NCBI GenBank assembly: GCA_964588495.1
Contig: CAZPPS010000009.1
Coordinates: 1 to 64,000, forward strand
Direction of reading: 5' to 3'
Length of the DNA stretch: 64,000 bases
Origin: CAVPKN01 sp964588495
GTDB lineage: Bacteria > Chlamydiota > Chlamydiia > Chlamydiales > JAAKFR01
Part shown: positions 7,078-15,974 of the stretch, piece by piece
How positions within the stretch are numbered: position 1 is the stretch's first letter
How the letters are laid out: every line of letters begins with the position of its first letter
Made by a program: the position numbers and the translations under genes
The notes under the pieces: generated by a model
Seen by the model: the letters and a program-made list of their open reading frames with translations, nothing else
What the model was told of the DNA's origin: nothing
The model's database searches: none

Positions 7078-8007
7078 GTGCTGGCAGAAAAAGCGCAATC
7101 GCTCGCAAACAATTATTTTGACCGGAAAAATGCTTATCCTCATGACATGCAAGTTTTGCTCACAGGATTCTGGTATGCAAATGATTACTTTGAAGCGCTG
7201 ACATTTCATAAGCAACAACCGCGGATCGATCATTTTAAAAAACGTGGCGATTTTTTTCACGGTCTTCCTCCCAAAGGGTTTGTCCAAGGGACTAGCGAAG
7301 AGTCTTACACAGGGAAAATCTGGCATTATCAAATTGCTGACAATGTTTCTGCCACAACAGCTCTTTCAAACATCAAAGAAACACTTTGTTTTATCGATTG
7401 CCTAATGATGTTAGAAATCGCTTACTACGAAACATTTTTGCATGTTTTTGGATCCACATGGTTTGATTCCTTTTTTGGTCCCCAAACAAAAAATGCCCTG
7501 AAACTTGCCCCACATTTGGGTTCAACTCCCTTAGCGCCATTTGTTGACGATCACCAAACAACAAATACACTTGTTGGGGATATTGTCTATTTCCGCAATC
7601 CTCCCATGTATTCCTATCGACATATCAACGGGGAATCGAAAGGTTTTTTCACGATGTGTATTCAGAAAGGAGAAGCTCCTTTATTGACTTTTCTTGGATC
7701 TCGCCCAGAAGGTGCTACAGAAGAGGGAATGCTTGAGCTGTGTGTAGAGGAATTTAACAGAGAACCTCTCCCTCCTTGCACAATATGCACCCCTGAACTT
7801 GAGAAAAAAATTTTAGAGGGTATATTCTCCAAGAATCCCGAAAGAACTGTCCTTGAGCACAATGTGATGCTCGAACGGGCAAAAACCACACAAATAGATA
7901 AGAAGCAATTAGTGCGAGTTCATGAAAATGATCCTGCAATTGCCGGTCGAAACCCTTATGTTTTTTGTCCCAAAATAGCCTCGATCCGTAAACTTTTCCG
8001 CAAATAA
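7078..8007 (+). CDS. Protein-glutamine gamma-glutamyltransferase (Tgl)-like protein
   Basis: 309 aa counted from GTG 7078, but translation probably starts at ATG 6995 in another frame (see the frameshift entry). The segment FIDCLMMLEIAYYETFLHVFG (around Cys108) followed by VGDIVYFRNP (166-175) and HINGES (182-187) matches, from memory, Bacillus Tgl, where FxDC carries the catalytic Cys and GDCVYFKNP...GEN comes next. The third catalytic residue (His) is not obvious. Tgl cross-links Gln and Lys side chains, on spore coats in Bacillus; in a chlamydia-like cell an envelope or effector role would be a guess. The strand and neighbours give no operon partner. Confidence 0.5.
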   Translation: MLAEKAQSLANNYFDRKNAYPHDMQVLLTGFWYANDYFEALTFHKQQPRIDHFKKRGDFFHGLPPKGFVQGTSEESYTGKIWHYQIADNVSATTALSNIKETLCFIDCLMMLEIAYYETFLHVFGSTWFDSFFGPQTKNALKLAPHLGSTPLAPFVDDHQTTNTLVGDIVYFRNPPMYSYRHINGESKGFFTMCIQKGEAPLLTFLGSRPEGATEEGMLELCVEEFNREPLPPCTICTPELEKKILEGIFSKNPERTVLEHNVMLERAKTTQIDKKQLVRVHENDPAIAGRNPYVFCPKIASIRKLFRK

Positions 8008-8290
8008 CAGTCTTAGGTTAACGAAGAGTTTTGGAAGGAACAATTTCTTTGGGCATGGTTTATATGTGCCCTTTAGTTTGTAAATTCGCCTGAATATTTG
8101 TTAGCCCCGCTTTGGGGGTGGGGGGGTGACTTGGTCTAAGCTTTTCAATATCAGCAAGTCTACTATTGCCAAACAAGCTAATTTCCCATCCTTTTTCCCA
8201 TCCTTGCGGCGAAAATCTACTTTTATGAAAAAAGCGGTGACAAGTCACCTCACTCCAAAAAAAATCTAGTTTGATGAAAAAAAACGGGGC
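8008..8290. other. Intergenic stretch, no gene seen
   Basis: Between the Tgl-like stop and the terminator of the beta-barrel gene. It holds a G-rich run (about 8113-8128) and AT-rich sequence. Open frames crossing it are short or antisense to the barrel gene and have no recognisable domain. Confidence 0.5.
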
Positions 8291-8322
8291 AAAAAAAAAG
8301 AGGACAACTTTTGGTTGTCCTC
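8291..8322 (-). terminator. Rho-independent terminator of the outer-membrane protein gene
   Basis: Read on the minus strand: a perfect 9-bp stem GAGGACAAC/GTTGTCCTC (8314-8322 with 8300-8308) with a 5-base loop, followed by nine T (8299-8291). It stands about 30 bases after the stop of the minus-strand barrel gene. Confidence 0.92.
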
Positions 8323-8352
8323 CTAACATAAAACTTGCATTTACAACTTGGT

Positions 8353-9168
8353 TTACAGTAATGAACCAAAGAGATCGCCGAATCTGTAGTTCAACAGAAC
8401 GCGGCCGAGCCATAAGGAATCACTACGTGAGAAACGGAAAGGCAATGTTTGTGCAGGTGCTGCAACTCCGTTAGTAACTTCACCAACAGTTGCTAAAACA
8501 CGGTGGTTTCTTCTATCGAACTGAACGTAGAGAACTTCAACTCCTACGCTCCAGTTGCACCATACGAGAAACTCAGCACCAACACCACCTACCCAACCGG
8601 CAGAATGACGTTTGTGATTGCAACGGCCAACGTTGTCTGAATTGATCCACCATCTGTCGCGTCCGCCAGCCCATGCTCCACCAAGTGTCACATAAACTAA
8701 TGAATCGCAAACTGCTAAGCCAGCACGGGCTCTAACAGTTGTCAGCCACTCGTTACGGTGGTGACGACGGCAGAAAGTTGAGCTAACACTTCTGCAATGA
8801 GAATCTCTGTGATGAGTATCTGCCCAATCCCAATCCCATACAACGCCGAACACTTTGTTGCAGCACTGCCAGTCGTAACCGATCTGGAGGCCTGCTTCCC
8901 AACCTGTATTTACTGTTGTAAATCCTGATGGGGAAAAAATCAAAGGTGTAGCAGCGGGATTAAGGAAGGCTGATAAAAAGCCATCAATATCGTTACGGTG
9001 AGCAGTATGGCTAATAGCGCCAACGTTACCACCGACATAAAATCCGTTAAAATCTGGTCCACAGCAGCATGAGTCGAACTGAGGTCCATAACAACAACTG
9101 TCCGCTTGTGCAGAGGACATTGTTAACATTCCAAGTGCAAGTGCACATGCTAAAAAAGTCTTCTTCAT
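8353..9168 (-). CDS. Small outer-membrane beta-barrel protein (opacity/OmpA-type), Cys- and His-rich
   Basis: 271 aa. Start ATG 9168 with CAGGAGAT upstream. A signal peptide (MKKTFLACALALGMLTMSSAQA) precedes a Cys-rich stretch (DSCCYGPQFDSCCCGPDF) and then FNGFYVGGNVGAISH, the typical first strand of Omp25/opacity-like barrels. Alternating aromatic/polar strands follow (TGWEAGLQIGYDWQ, VRARAGLAVCDSLVYVTLGGAW, VGGVGAEFLVWCNWSVGVEVLY), with the last strand SLWLGRVLLNYRFGD. The loops are rich in His and Arg. Numerous Cys residues fit chlamydial envelopes, which are stabilised by disulfides. A strong terminator follows; upstream is the gap region with the 55-base repeat. Pore function is not established. 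Confidence 0.75.
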   Translation of the reverse strand: MKKTFLACALALGMLTMSSAQADSCCYGPQFDSCCCGPDFNGFYVGGNVGAISHTAHRNDIDGFLSAFLNPAATPLIFSPSGFTTVNTGWEAGLQIGYDWQCCNKVFGVVWDWDWADTHHRDSHCRSVSSTFCRRHHRNEWLTTVRARAGLAVCDSLVYVTLGGAWAGGRDRWWINSDNVGRCNHKRHSAGWVGGVGAEFLVWCNWSVGVEVLYVQFDRRNHRVLATVGEVTNGVAAPAQTLPFRFSRSDSLWLGRVLLNYRFGDLFGSLL

Positions 9169-9292
9169 CGCTTATCTCCTGAAAAGCATTTCTAATCTGA
9201 ATGTATCAAAACTAGTTTTTTTATGGAAAATTATTTTGTGTCGAAACGCCAGAAGATTCTTGTTTTTTTTTCTGAATTTGTGCGCGAAAATT

Positions 9293-9502
9293 TCTTGCTG
9301 ATTCATCATCAATCTCTTGCGTACAATTTTGTGCGTGCGCATCGCACNNNNNNNNNNNNNNNNNNNNNNNNNNNNNNNNNNNNNNNNNNNNNNNNNNNNN
9401 NNNNNNNNNNNNNNNNNNNNNNNNNNNNNNNNNNNNNNNNNNNNNNNTCTTGCTGATTCATCATCAATCTCTTGCGTACAATTTTGTGCGTGCGCATCGC
9501 AC
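9293..9502. repeat. Exact 55-base direct repeat flanking a 100-N assembly gap
   Basis: Bases 9293-9347 and 9448-9502 are identical over 55 bases and abut a run of exactly 100 N (9348-9447) on both sides. The repeat contains GTGCG...CGCAC at its end. The geometry is that of two contigs sharing a k-mer-length end joined by a placeholder gap; a genuine tandem repeat that collapsed is the alternative. The surrounding 9169-9640 holds the upstream region of the barrel gene and of the reductase gene and no other coding sequence. Confidence 0.95.
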
Positions 9503-9640
9503 GTGATTTTTTTTTGCAAAAGCTGTCACAAATAGTCATCAAATGCAAATTCAGAAAAAAATCTGCACCCATTTGCATCAAAAATGCATGCAAAATTATG
9601 TGTAAACGGATACGTTCAAATTTTTGGAGGAGGCAATTTT

Positions 9641-10507
9641 ATGACAAAACAATTACTGCCATGCGATGCAAAACTTGCAGGAACATTTCACCTTGGAAAC
9701 GAACTGGCTGCATACAGAATGGGTTTTGGAGCCATGCGTTTGACCGGAACAAATGTTTGGGGAGAACCTAAAAATCCCGATGATGCGCGCATACTACTGA
9801 AAAAAGCGCTCGAATTTGGAATCAATTTCATCGACACAGCAGATTCATATGGACCCGAAGTTTCTGAAAACTACATCGCGCAAGCTCTTTATCCTTATCC
9901 CAAAGAGCTCATCATTGCCACCAAAGGGGGAATTTTGCGACCAGGACCTGATATGTGGGTCCCTTGCGGAAAACCTGAATATATCATTCAGTGTGTTGAA
10001 ATGAGTTTACGCAGATTGCGTTTGGATCAGATCGATTTGTATCAACTCCACGCAATTGATCCAGAAATCCCTCTAGAAGAAACTCTTGAGGCGCTTAAAT
10101 TGATGCAGAAACAAGGAAAAATTCGTTTTATCGGACTTTCAAACGTTTCTGTTTCTGAAATTGAAAGGGCGCAAAAAATTGTCAAAATTGTCTCTGTCCA
10201 AAACAGATACAATATTGGAGAGCGTCAATCAGAAGACGTGTTGAAGTATTGTGAAAACCATCATTTGGCGTTTATTCCCTGGTTTCCGATTGCCAGCGGC
10301 AATTTGGCACGCGCGGGTGGCCCATTAGAAAAAGTGGCCAAAAGTAAAGGCGTTACACAATCGCAAGTCGCGTTGGCATGGCTTCTGAATCATTCTAAAG
10401 TGTGTATCCCAATTCCTGGAACATCTCACGTAGAACATCTTGAAGAGAATATTGCGGCTTCGTCGCTGAAATTAACCGAAGAGGAGATGCGTCATTTGGG
10501 AGGGTAG
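9641..10507 (+). CDS. Aldo/keto reductase
   Basis: 288 aa from ATG 9641, which follows GGAGGAGG at good distance; the ATG at 9584 is less likely. The AKR catalytic tetrad is visible: Asp65 and Tyr70 in FIDTADSYG, Lys95 in IIATKGG and His137 in YQLHAID. NADPH-binding features follow (FIGLSNVS, VQNRYN, PIPGTSHVEHLEEN). It is a cytosolic NAD(P)H-dependent reductase of carbonyl compounds; the substrate is unknown. It is a single gene converging on the AAA_28 ATPase gene. Confidence 0.85.
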   Translation: MTKQLLPCDAKLAGTFHLGNELAAYRMGFGAMRLTGTNVWGEPKNPDDARILLKKALEFGINFIDTADSYGPEVSENYIAQALYPYPKELIIATKGGILRPGPDMWVPCGKPEYIIQCVEMSLRRLRLDQIDLYQLHAIDPEIPLEETLEALKLMQKQGKIRFIGLSNVSVSEIERAQKIVKIVSVQNRYNIGERQSEDVLKYCENHHLAFIPWFPIASGNLARAGGPLEKVAKSKGVTQSQVALAWLLNHSKVCIPIPGTSHVEHLEENIAASSLKLTEEEMRHLGG

Positions 10508-10525
10508 ACTATTTACCGAACAATC

Positions 10526-10538
10526 GAGCACGGGCACG
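10526..10538. repeat. Remnant of the CCGTGN hairpin family
   Basis: The sequence GAGCACGGGCACG lies between two convergent genes and equals part of one arm of the hairpins described below. The opposite arm is absent. Confidence 0.35.
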
Positions 10539-10541
10539 TTT

Positions 10542-11096
10542 TTAAGCATGGCAATTGTTGCCAATATTCTTCATGATAAAATCCACGCGGTCCTCAACCG
10601 TGGTTTTGGGAAGCTCTAAAAGCTCAAAACCATATTCGGCATAAACTTTGACAATTCCCTGATAGACAGTGATTGCCTCTTCAAAGGTTTGTTTTCTTTC
10701 GTTGTCATTGCAAAAAATTTCCTCCCAAGGAGGCGTTACAAACACTTTTTTGTTGTAGGAAAGCATGCGGACAGCTTCATGAAGCTCTTCAGAACGCTCT
10801 GATTTTGTGCGCCTCTCGTAAGCAATCAAATCAAAAATGCTCCGATCGAAAAAAGTCACAAAGTCACTCTGAATCACTGCTTGTCTATAAGAGGCAAGGG
10901 CATGCTCAAGCAAAAGTTCCCGGTAAACCGCGATATTATTCCAGGGAACAGCATCCCCGCCAGAGCGCATTTGTTGCTGGATGATTGAACGCGCTCCTTC
11001 TTCGACACAGACGAAGCCCATTTTTCTCAAAGCTTCGATCACAGTTGTTTTTCCGCCACCCGGTCCACCTGTGATGATATAGAAATTCTCACCCAT
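10542..11096 (-). CDS. AAA_28-family ATPase (NadR-kinase-like P-loop protein)
   Basis: 184 aa, start ATG 11096. Walker A is TGGPGGGKTTVIEAL near residues 9-23, followed by EEGARSIIQ, FFDRSIFDLIAYER (Walker B-like Asp) and KVFVTPPWEEIFCNDNERKQTFEEA, the pattern of the AAA_28 family of small predicted ATPases related to the NadR kinase. No membrane segment. The function is unknown beyond nucleotide binding. It lies 72 bases downstream of the ABC-F gene on the same strand and might be the last gene of the phoH operon. Confidence 0.7.
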   Translation of the reverse strand: MGENFYIITGGPGGGKTTVIEALRKMGFVCVEEGARSIIQQQMRSGGDAVPWNNIAVYRELLLEHALASYRQAVIQSDFVTFFDRSIFDLIAYERRTKSERSEELHEAVRMLSYNKKVFVTPPWEEIFCNDNERKQTFEEAITVYQGIVKVYAEYGFELLELPKTTVEDRVDFIMKNIGNNCHA

Positions 11097-11168
11097 TAAA
11101 GCTATCTCTTAATTTACCTCCATTAATATAAGCGGAAACGGGAGTTTTGGTCTAGAAACCTGATGGCC

Positions 11169-12968
11169 CTATAAATCAGTAGAAGTTTTTTCAAACTCAA
11201 TCTTGGTTTTTTCAAACAATTCATAAAGTTCGTAGAGCTTAGCTTCCAGATCCTCGATCTGCTTTTGCCTGAGCCCAAAAGTTTTCAAAAAAATGGGCGC
11301 AACTTCCCCTGTTTCCAAAAGCGTCTGGTCCTTTTTTTGCTCCGCTTCGAGAGCAGCCAACTCTTTTTCACACGAATTGATTTGAGTCTGAACCGGTTTT
11401 AAAGCAGCAGATCTTGCAGCTACCCATTCTGCTCTTTCTCTCCGGTTATTTTTTGAACTTTCTTTGATCTCTTTCCCTTTTTTCTCCTCTTCCCAGCCTA
11501 TTTTTTCCAAAAATGTATCGTAATCATAAGAAATAGCTGTCTGGGTCGATTCATTGCACAAAATGAGCGTGTCAAAGCCCAGGCGTCTTAAAATCAGCTC
11601 ACTATGCGTCACAATGATAATAGCGCCAGAAAAAGCTTCTAGCGCGTCAATCAACGCTTCAATAGATTCTATATCCAAATGATGTGTGGGCTCGTCCAAA
11701 AGGAGCAAATTGCAAGGTTTTGCCAAAATTTTTCCGAGAAGAACACGACTTTTTTCTCCTCCCGAAAGCGTGCCGATTTTCTTTTCAGAAAGAGGGCCGC
11801 TAAATAGCATCAAACCGGCAATCGCCTTTACATCGGAATAGCTTAAGTCACCCCCTCCAAGAGCAATTTCCTGTTCAATGGTATGATCATTTTGGAGCCG
11901 TGAGACATGTGTTTGCCCAAAATAGCCGATGTTGAGTTGTCCAGCCGGAATCACTTCCCCAACTTTTGGTAAAAGATCACCGCCGAGCAAACGTAAAAGG
12001 GTTGATTTTCCTCTTCCGTTTTTGCCAATGATCGCAATTCTCTCCCCTTTTTGCACTTCCAGTGAAAAATTGCGAATCAAGGGAGCTTCTGTGTATGAAA
12101 AAGAGAGGTTTTTGGCTTCCAGCAACTTTTTCCCGGCAAATGGGGCTTCCTGAAAAGCAAAAGACAGCGACAAAAGCGCGTTGAGTTTTTCCAAAACAGG
12201 TTCTTTGGCAAGCAGCTTCATTTTGGACCTTGCTTGGGTCGCTTTTGTGGCTTTTGCCCCAAAACGCTCCACAAACTGCTCTACACGTTCTTTTTTCTTA
12301 TCTTGCTTCAAGCGTGTTTTTTCATGGACCTCTTCTTCCAAAAGAATCTGCTGGAAAAAAGCGATCGAGGAACCCTTCATCTTCCTGACTTTTTGCCGAT
12401 GAATGCCAATCGTGTGCGTTGTGAGATTGTCCATAAAATCGCGATCGTGAGAAACTAAGATGAACTCTCCTTGCCACTTACGTAAGAATTGGGTCAACCA
12501 ACGCAGCGAAAGTATGTCAAGATAGTTAGCAGGCTCATCCAAAAGAAGGCAATCGGGCTCGGAAATTAAGACTTTTGCTAAATGTAAACGTAAATGAAAA
12601 CCTCCTGAAAAGGTATTTGGAGGCATTTGAAGATCTTTGTCTGTAAAGCCCAAGCCGAACAGAATTTTTTCAGCCTTGTAGACATGATCTTTTTCTTGTG
12701 GCGGAAGCGCCAAAAGAGCTTCTTCTAGCAACGTATTTTGCGTAAATTTGATATGTTGCTGCAAAAACCCCAGTTTATAATTTTTGGGTACAGTGATCGT
12801 TCCCTTATCGGGTTGCATCTCCCCATCGAGAAGGCGCAAGATGGTCGATTTACCCGAACCATTACGCCCGATCAGGCCACATTTTTCCCCTTTTTGGATC
12901 GAAAACGAGACATCTTCAAAAAGGGGATGGCCCAAAAAGGCTAAAAAAACTTCATCAAATTGGATCAT
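11169..12968 (-). CDS. ABC-F family ATPase (Uup/EttA-like ribosome-associated factor)
   Basis: 599 aa with two ABC cassettes and no membrane helices. Cassette 1: GRNGSGKST near residue 35, FSGGFHLRLHLAKVL, LLLDEPANYLD. Cassette 2: GKNGRGKST, LSGGEKSRVLLGKIL, LLLDEPTHHLD. A linker of charged helices (KTRLKQDKKKERVEQFVERF) joins them, and the last 80 residues form a coiled coil as in Uup. ABC-F proteins act on stalled or initiating ribosomes. The start overlaps the stop of the preceding membrane protein gene by 4 bases (12968/12965), making a three-gene unit with phoH. Confidence 0.85.
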   Translation of the reverse strand: MIQFDEVFLAFLGHPLFEDVSFSIQKGEKCGLIGRNGSGKSTILRLLDGEMQPDKGTITVPKNYKLGFLQQHIKFTQNTLLEEALLALPPQEKDHVYKAEKILFGLGFTDKDLQMPPNTFSGGFHLRLHLAKVLISEPDCLLLDEPANYLDILSLRWLTQFLRKWQGEFILVSHDRDFMDNLTTHTIGIHRQKVRKMKGSSIAFFQQILLEEEVHEKTRLKQDKKKERVEQFVERFGAKATKATQARSKMKLLAKEPVLEKLNALLSLSFAFQEAPFAGKKLLEAKNLSFSYTEAPLIRNFSLEVQKGERIAIIGKNGRGKSTLLRLLGGDLLPKVGEVIPAGQLNIGYFGQTHVSRLQNDHTIEQEIALGGGDLSYSDVKAIAGLMLFSGPLSEKKIGTLSGGEKSRVLLGKILAKPCNLLLLDEPTHHLDIESIEALIDALEAFSGAIIIVTHSELILRRLGFDTLILCNESTQTAISYDYDTFLEKIGWEEEKKGKEIKESSKNNRRERAEWVAARSAALKPVQTQINSCEKELAALEAEQKKDQTLLETGEVAPIFLKTFGLRQKQIEDLEAKLYELYELFEKTKIEFEKTSTDL

Positions 12969-13729
12969 TGATTTACTAGATATTGAAAAACTGAGGCATG
13001 CTGAAAGAACGTTTTAAGCGTCGATTCTGCATAGCAGACATAAAGATGCCCATCTTTTTCAATAAAGTCCAAAAAAAGTGCTCGCTCGCTTGCATTTTGT
13101 GCAAAACCATGTGTGGGATCTTCGACTTGAGATGAGCGCTTTCCGCGGCACAAATAAGCTTTTCGATCTTTTGAAACATTCAATTCTTCGAAACGGCCAT
13201 CCAGGATGTTGAGATGGGCTGAAATGATCTCATCCACACTTAAGGCGCTGAGTTCAAAGGCTCGTACATCCAGATAAAACGGGAGGCCCAGTTCTGTTTC
13301 GCCTAAGTAAAGGCGCTTTAAAATCTTAAAAGGCGCGACCCGCTCACTCTCTGTGCCGCAAATGCACAAAACATTGTAGAGTTGGTCAGGAAAAGCAAAA
13401 GGAATGGAGCCTTGAAGGGGCAAAAGTTTGTTCATTAACAGAGCTGTCAGCTCCCCTTCTGAGATCCCGTTGAGATTTTTACAGAGCGCGCGCACTCTTT
13501 CAATATCGCGCACAATTTCAAGGGCTCCCCCCTGCACTTTAGGCTGGACGTGGAGCCATGGGTTCTGCTGAGTGATCAGAACGGGGGCGGGCACATCTGG
13601 TTTGACATGTGTTTGATGGCTAACTGTATTTTTTTGAGTGACAGCTACCCAGCGCAGCACAATAAATGAGAGTGCGCAGACCAAAAAACAAAGGGATTGA
13701 ACTTTTTTTCGTTGCGATACAGTTTTCAC
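12965..13729 (-). CDS. Conserved-looking protein with one N-terminal membrane helix, function unknown
   Basis: 254 aa. One hydrophobic segment, about residues 12-30 (LCFLVCALSFIVLRWVAV), follows a basic start, so it is a signal anchor with the rest exported. The remainder is soluble, with DIERVRALCKNLNGISEGELTALL in the middle and a C-terminal half rich in Cys (CICG, YLCRG, VCYAE). I do not recognise a family. The position is telling: start and stop overlap by 4 bases with phoH upstream and the ABC-F gene downstream, so it is cotranscribed with both. Confidence 0.7.
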   Translation of the reverse strand: MKTVSQRKKVQSLCFLVCALSFIVLRWVAVTQKNTVSHQTHVKPDVPAPVLITQQNPWLHVQPKVQGGALEIVRDIERVRALCKNLNGISEGELTALLMNKLLPLQGSIPFAFPDQLYNVLCICGTESERVAPFKILKRLYLGETELGLPFYLDVRAFELSALSVDEIISAHLNILDGRFEELNVSKDRKAYLCRGKRSSQVEDPTHGFAQNASERALFLDFIEKDGHLYVCYAESTLKTFFQHASVFQYLVNQ

Positions 13730-15042
13730 ATAACCTCGGCAGCTAAAGCGGCAAGTGGGGAGCGCTCTGTTTTTTCCATAAATACATGTCCATATAGCTT
13801 GGATTCCTTGAATTTCGCAACTACATAGGTGAGGCCGTTGGAATTTTTATCCAAATAGGGATTGTCAATCTGCGTAGGATCCCCTGTAAGAACGACTTTA
13901 GTATCGGTTCCTGCTCGTGAAATAATCGTTTTGACCTCATGAGGAGTCAAATTTTGCGCTTCATCGATGATCATAAACATCTTGGGCAAAGATCTACCGC
14001 GGATATAAGTGACAGCTTCCATCTCCAACTTCTTGCTTTCAGTTACCCAGCGGAGCGTTTCATTGGGATCGTGGGCTGCCGATTCACACAAAAACTCCAG
14101 ATTGTCATAAATGGGCTGCATCCAGTGGATCAATTTTTCTTCCTTTAGGCCAGGCAGATATCCAATGTCCCTACCAAGAGGAACAATCGGGCGGCTCACG
14201 AGTATCCGATTGTAGATATTTTCGTCAAAAACCTTCCGCAAAGCAGCTGCTAAGGCAAGCAACGTTTTTCCTGTCCCTGCAGGACCTATGAGCGTAATGA
14301 GCTTCACATCATCGCGCAAGAGCAAATCCAGGGCACATCTTTGTTCCACATTGAGAGGATTAATCCCCCAGACAGACGGTGGAAGGGGTAACAAGGAGAC
14401 AACTTGCTTGAGCTTGGGATCATATTTGCCCACTGCAGACGAATGGTACTCTGAGGTCATCAGACAGTATTCGTTAGGGAAAAATGGCTCAACCCCGTTT
14501 AGGGAAAGATCGACTTTGCCATCTTTAAAAAACAGATCAATTGAGTGTTTGTCAAGCTCGAGTTTGCGGTAACCCCTATAGAGAAGATCGTAGTTATATT
14601 TTAGATTTTCATAATCTTCTGAAGCCATACCCATGGCCTGGGCTTTGATGCGCATGGCCAGATCTTTTGAGACAAAAACCACTTTTTCACCTTTGTCGAA
14701 AAGGAAAAAAGCGGCCATGAGAATACGGTAGGAAATACTAGAGAGATTCAATGCAAAATTTGGGCTGAAATGGCTTTTAATTTCGATTTGAATGCGGATT
14801 GTGCATCCAGTGGGCAACGTAACCCCTGTATGCAGGTCTCCTGAGCCCATTTTTTTCAGAGAATCAAAATAGGCAAGAACACTCCGGGCATTTTTTCCCC
14901 GCTCATCGCGAAAACGCTTGATCTCGGCAAGCTCTTCAAAAACTCCAAGAGGGATAACAACGTCATTATCACCAAAAGCTTCGGGTGCTGCTGGATCATG
15001 TAGCAAAACGTTCGTGTCGATTACAAAGGTTTTTCTGGTCAT
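13726..15042 (-). CDS. phoH: PhoH-family ATPase with N-terminal PIN domain
   Basis: 438 aa. The N-terminal PIN-type nuclease domain (about 1-135) starts MTRKTFVIDTNVLLHDP and carries further acidic residues (EELAEIKRFRDE, FVSKDLAMRIKA). The C-terminal PhoH domain has Walker A IGPAGTGKT (252-260) and Walker B MFMIIDEAQN, followed by VVLTGDPTQID. This is the PhoH2/YlaK architecture, associated with RNA unwinding and cleavage. It heads the minus-strand unit with the membrane protein and ABC-F genes. In C. trachomatis phoH also neighbours cydAB, from memory. Confidence 0.85.
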   Translation of the reverse strand: MTRKTFVIDTNVLLHDPAAPEAFGDNDVVIPLGVFEELAEIKRFRDERGKNARSVLAYFDSLKKMGSGDLHTGVTLPTGCTIRIQIEIKSHFSPNFALNLSSISYRILMAAFFLFDKGEKVVFVSKDLAMRIKAQAMGMASEDYENLKYNYDLLYRGYRKLELDKHSIDLFFKDGKVDLSLNGVEPFFPNEYCLMTSEYHSSAVGKYDPKLKQVVSLLPLPPSVWGINPLNVEQRCALDLLLRDDVKLITLIGPAGTGKTLLALAAALRKVFDENIYNRILVSRPIVPLGRDIGYLPGLKEEKLIHWMQPIYDNLEFLCESAAHDPNETLRWVTESKKLEMEAVTYIRGRSLPKMFMIIDEAQNLTPHEVKTIISRAGTDTKVVLTGDPTQIDNPYLDKNSNGLTYVVAKFKESKLYGHVFMEKTERSPLAALAAEVM

Positions 15043-15214
15043 TAGCGCTCTCTTTTTATTCCAATATCGCCTATATATGATTTCTTGGAAAAAAGAGGCA
15101 ATTGAATAAAATTAGCAGTCGAAGATTTCGAATGCTAAAAAGAGGTTGCCCAAAATCAAGCATTTTTAGTACACTATTGTATAGATTCTTGAAACAACAG
15201 AAGAGTTGGCTACC

Positions 15215-15973
15215 ATGAAAGTAAAAATTGATGAAAAATTAATTTGTATTCCTCCTTATATTTCGACAACTTGGGAGCAAGTCATATTTCTTCAATCCGA
15301 AGAAGATGACCAAACCCACCTTTTCACCTTAATTCTTCATTTAACGGATGGTAAAGAAGTCCGCATTCCTAGCCTTGACTCCTCTCTGGTCGATATCGCC
15401 TTTGCCGCCCACATAAAGTCTTTGGAAAGAAAAGGAGCGCCCGCATCTGCTGCACGTAATCCTGATAATTCAAAAGCTTTAGGCAATATACTCCAGCAGC
15501 TTACCGGCCTTTCAAGCGATCAAATCGCCAATATGCCCATCAAATTTGGAATTGCTGGCATGGAAGGCTTGCCCGGCATGGAAGTTCTTCAACACACTCA
15601 AAATCAGTCTGACTCGCCTGAAATGCCCGCTGAAGTAGTAGAGAAAATTTCAGGCATGATCAAGATGATGACAAATGGCGATGTTGCCTCATTTCCAAAG
15701 CCAGAGCCTCATTGCAACTGCCCCCATTGCCAGGTTGCTAGATCCATACATGGCATTTCAAAAATGGAAACTCCACAAGAGCCCGAAGTTGCTATCTCGG
15801 AAGAAGATTTAAGATTCCGCGACTGGGATATTACACAAAAAGCGGACCAACTCTATTGCGTCACCAATCCTTTGGATCCGCAAGAGCAGTACAATGTCTT
15901 TTTGGGAACTCCTGTGGGATGTACTTGTGGGACCGCTCATTGTGAGCACATAAAAGCAGTTCTGTATAGCTGA
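15215..15973 (+). CDS. SWIM-type zinc-finger protein, chlamydial hypothetical
   Basis: 252 aa from ATG 15215 (a TTG nine bases upstream is possible). The N terminus (MKVKIDEKLICIPPYISTTW) and a beta-rich first 70 residues are followed by a Gly/Met/Pro-rich middle. Two metal-binding motifs are visible: HCNCPHCQVA near residue 170 and, at the very end, GCTCGTAHCEHIKAVLYS. The latter is C-x-C-x5-C-x-H, the SWIM finger, found in proteins that bind DNA or other proteins. The gene lies where C. trachomatis has a conserved hypothetical next to phoH. No enzymatic domain is seen. Confidence 0.65.
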   Translation: MKVKIDEKLICIPPYISTTWEQVIFLQSEEDDQTHLFTLILHLTDGKEVRIPSLDSSLVDIAFAAHIKSLERKGAPASAARNPDNSKALGNILQQLTGLSSDQIANMPIKFGIAGMEGLPGMEVLQHTQNQSDSPEMPAEVVEKISGMIKMMTNGDVASFPKPEPHCNCPHCQVARSIHGISKMETPQEPEVAISEEDLRFRDWDITQKADQLYCVTNPLDPQEQYNVFLGTPVGCTCGTAHCEHIKAVLYS

Positions 15974-15974
15974 T

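Noticed and set aside
8145..8220. Possible third copy of palindromic element X (ATTGCCAAACAAGC and GCGGCGAAAATC strings)
   Set aside because: Only two short matches, no inverted arms; similarity is not better than chance by eye.
8060..8413. Minus-strand open frame of 117 codons overlapping the barrel gene end
   Set aside because: Overlaps the clear terminator and the beginning is low-complexity; no RBS or domain.
9172..9593. Several open frames running through the 100-N gap
   Set aside because: They exist only because N codons contain no stop; the remaining parts come from the 55-base repeat and have no protein features.
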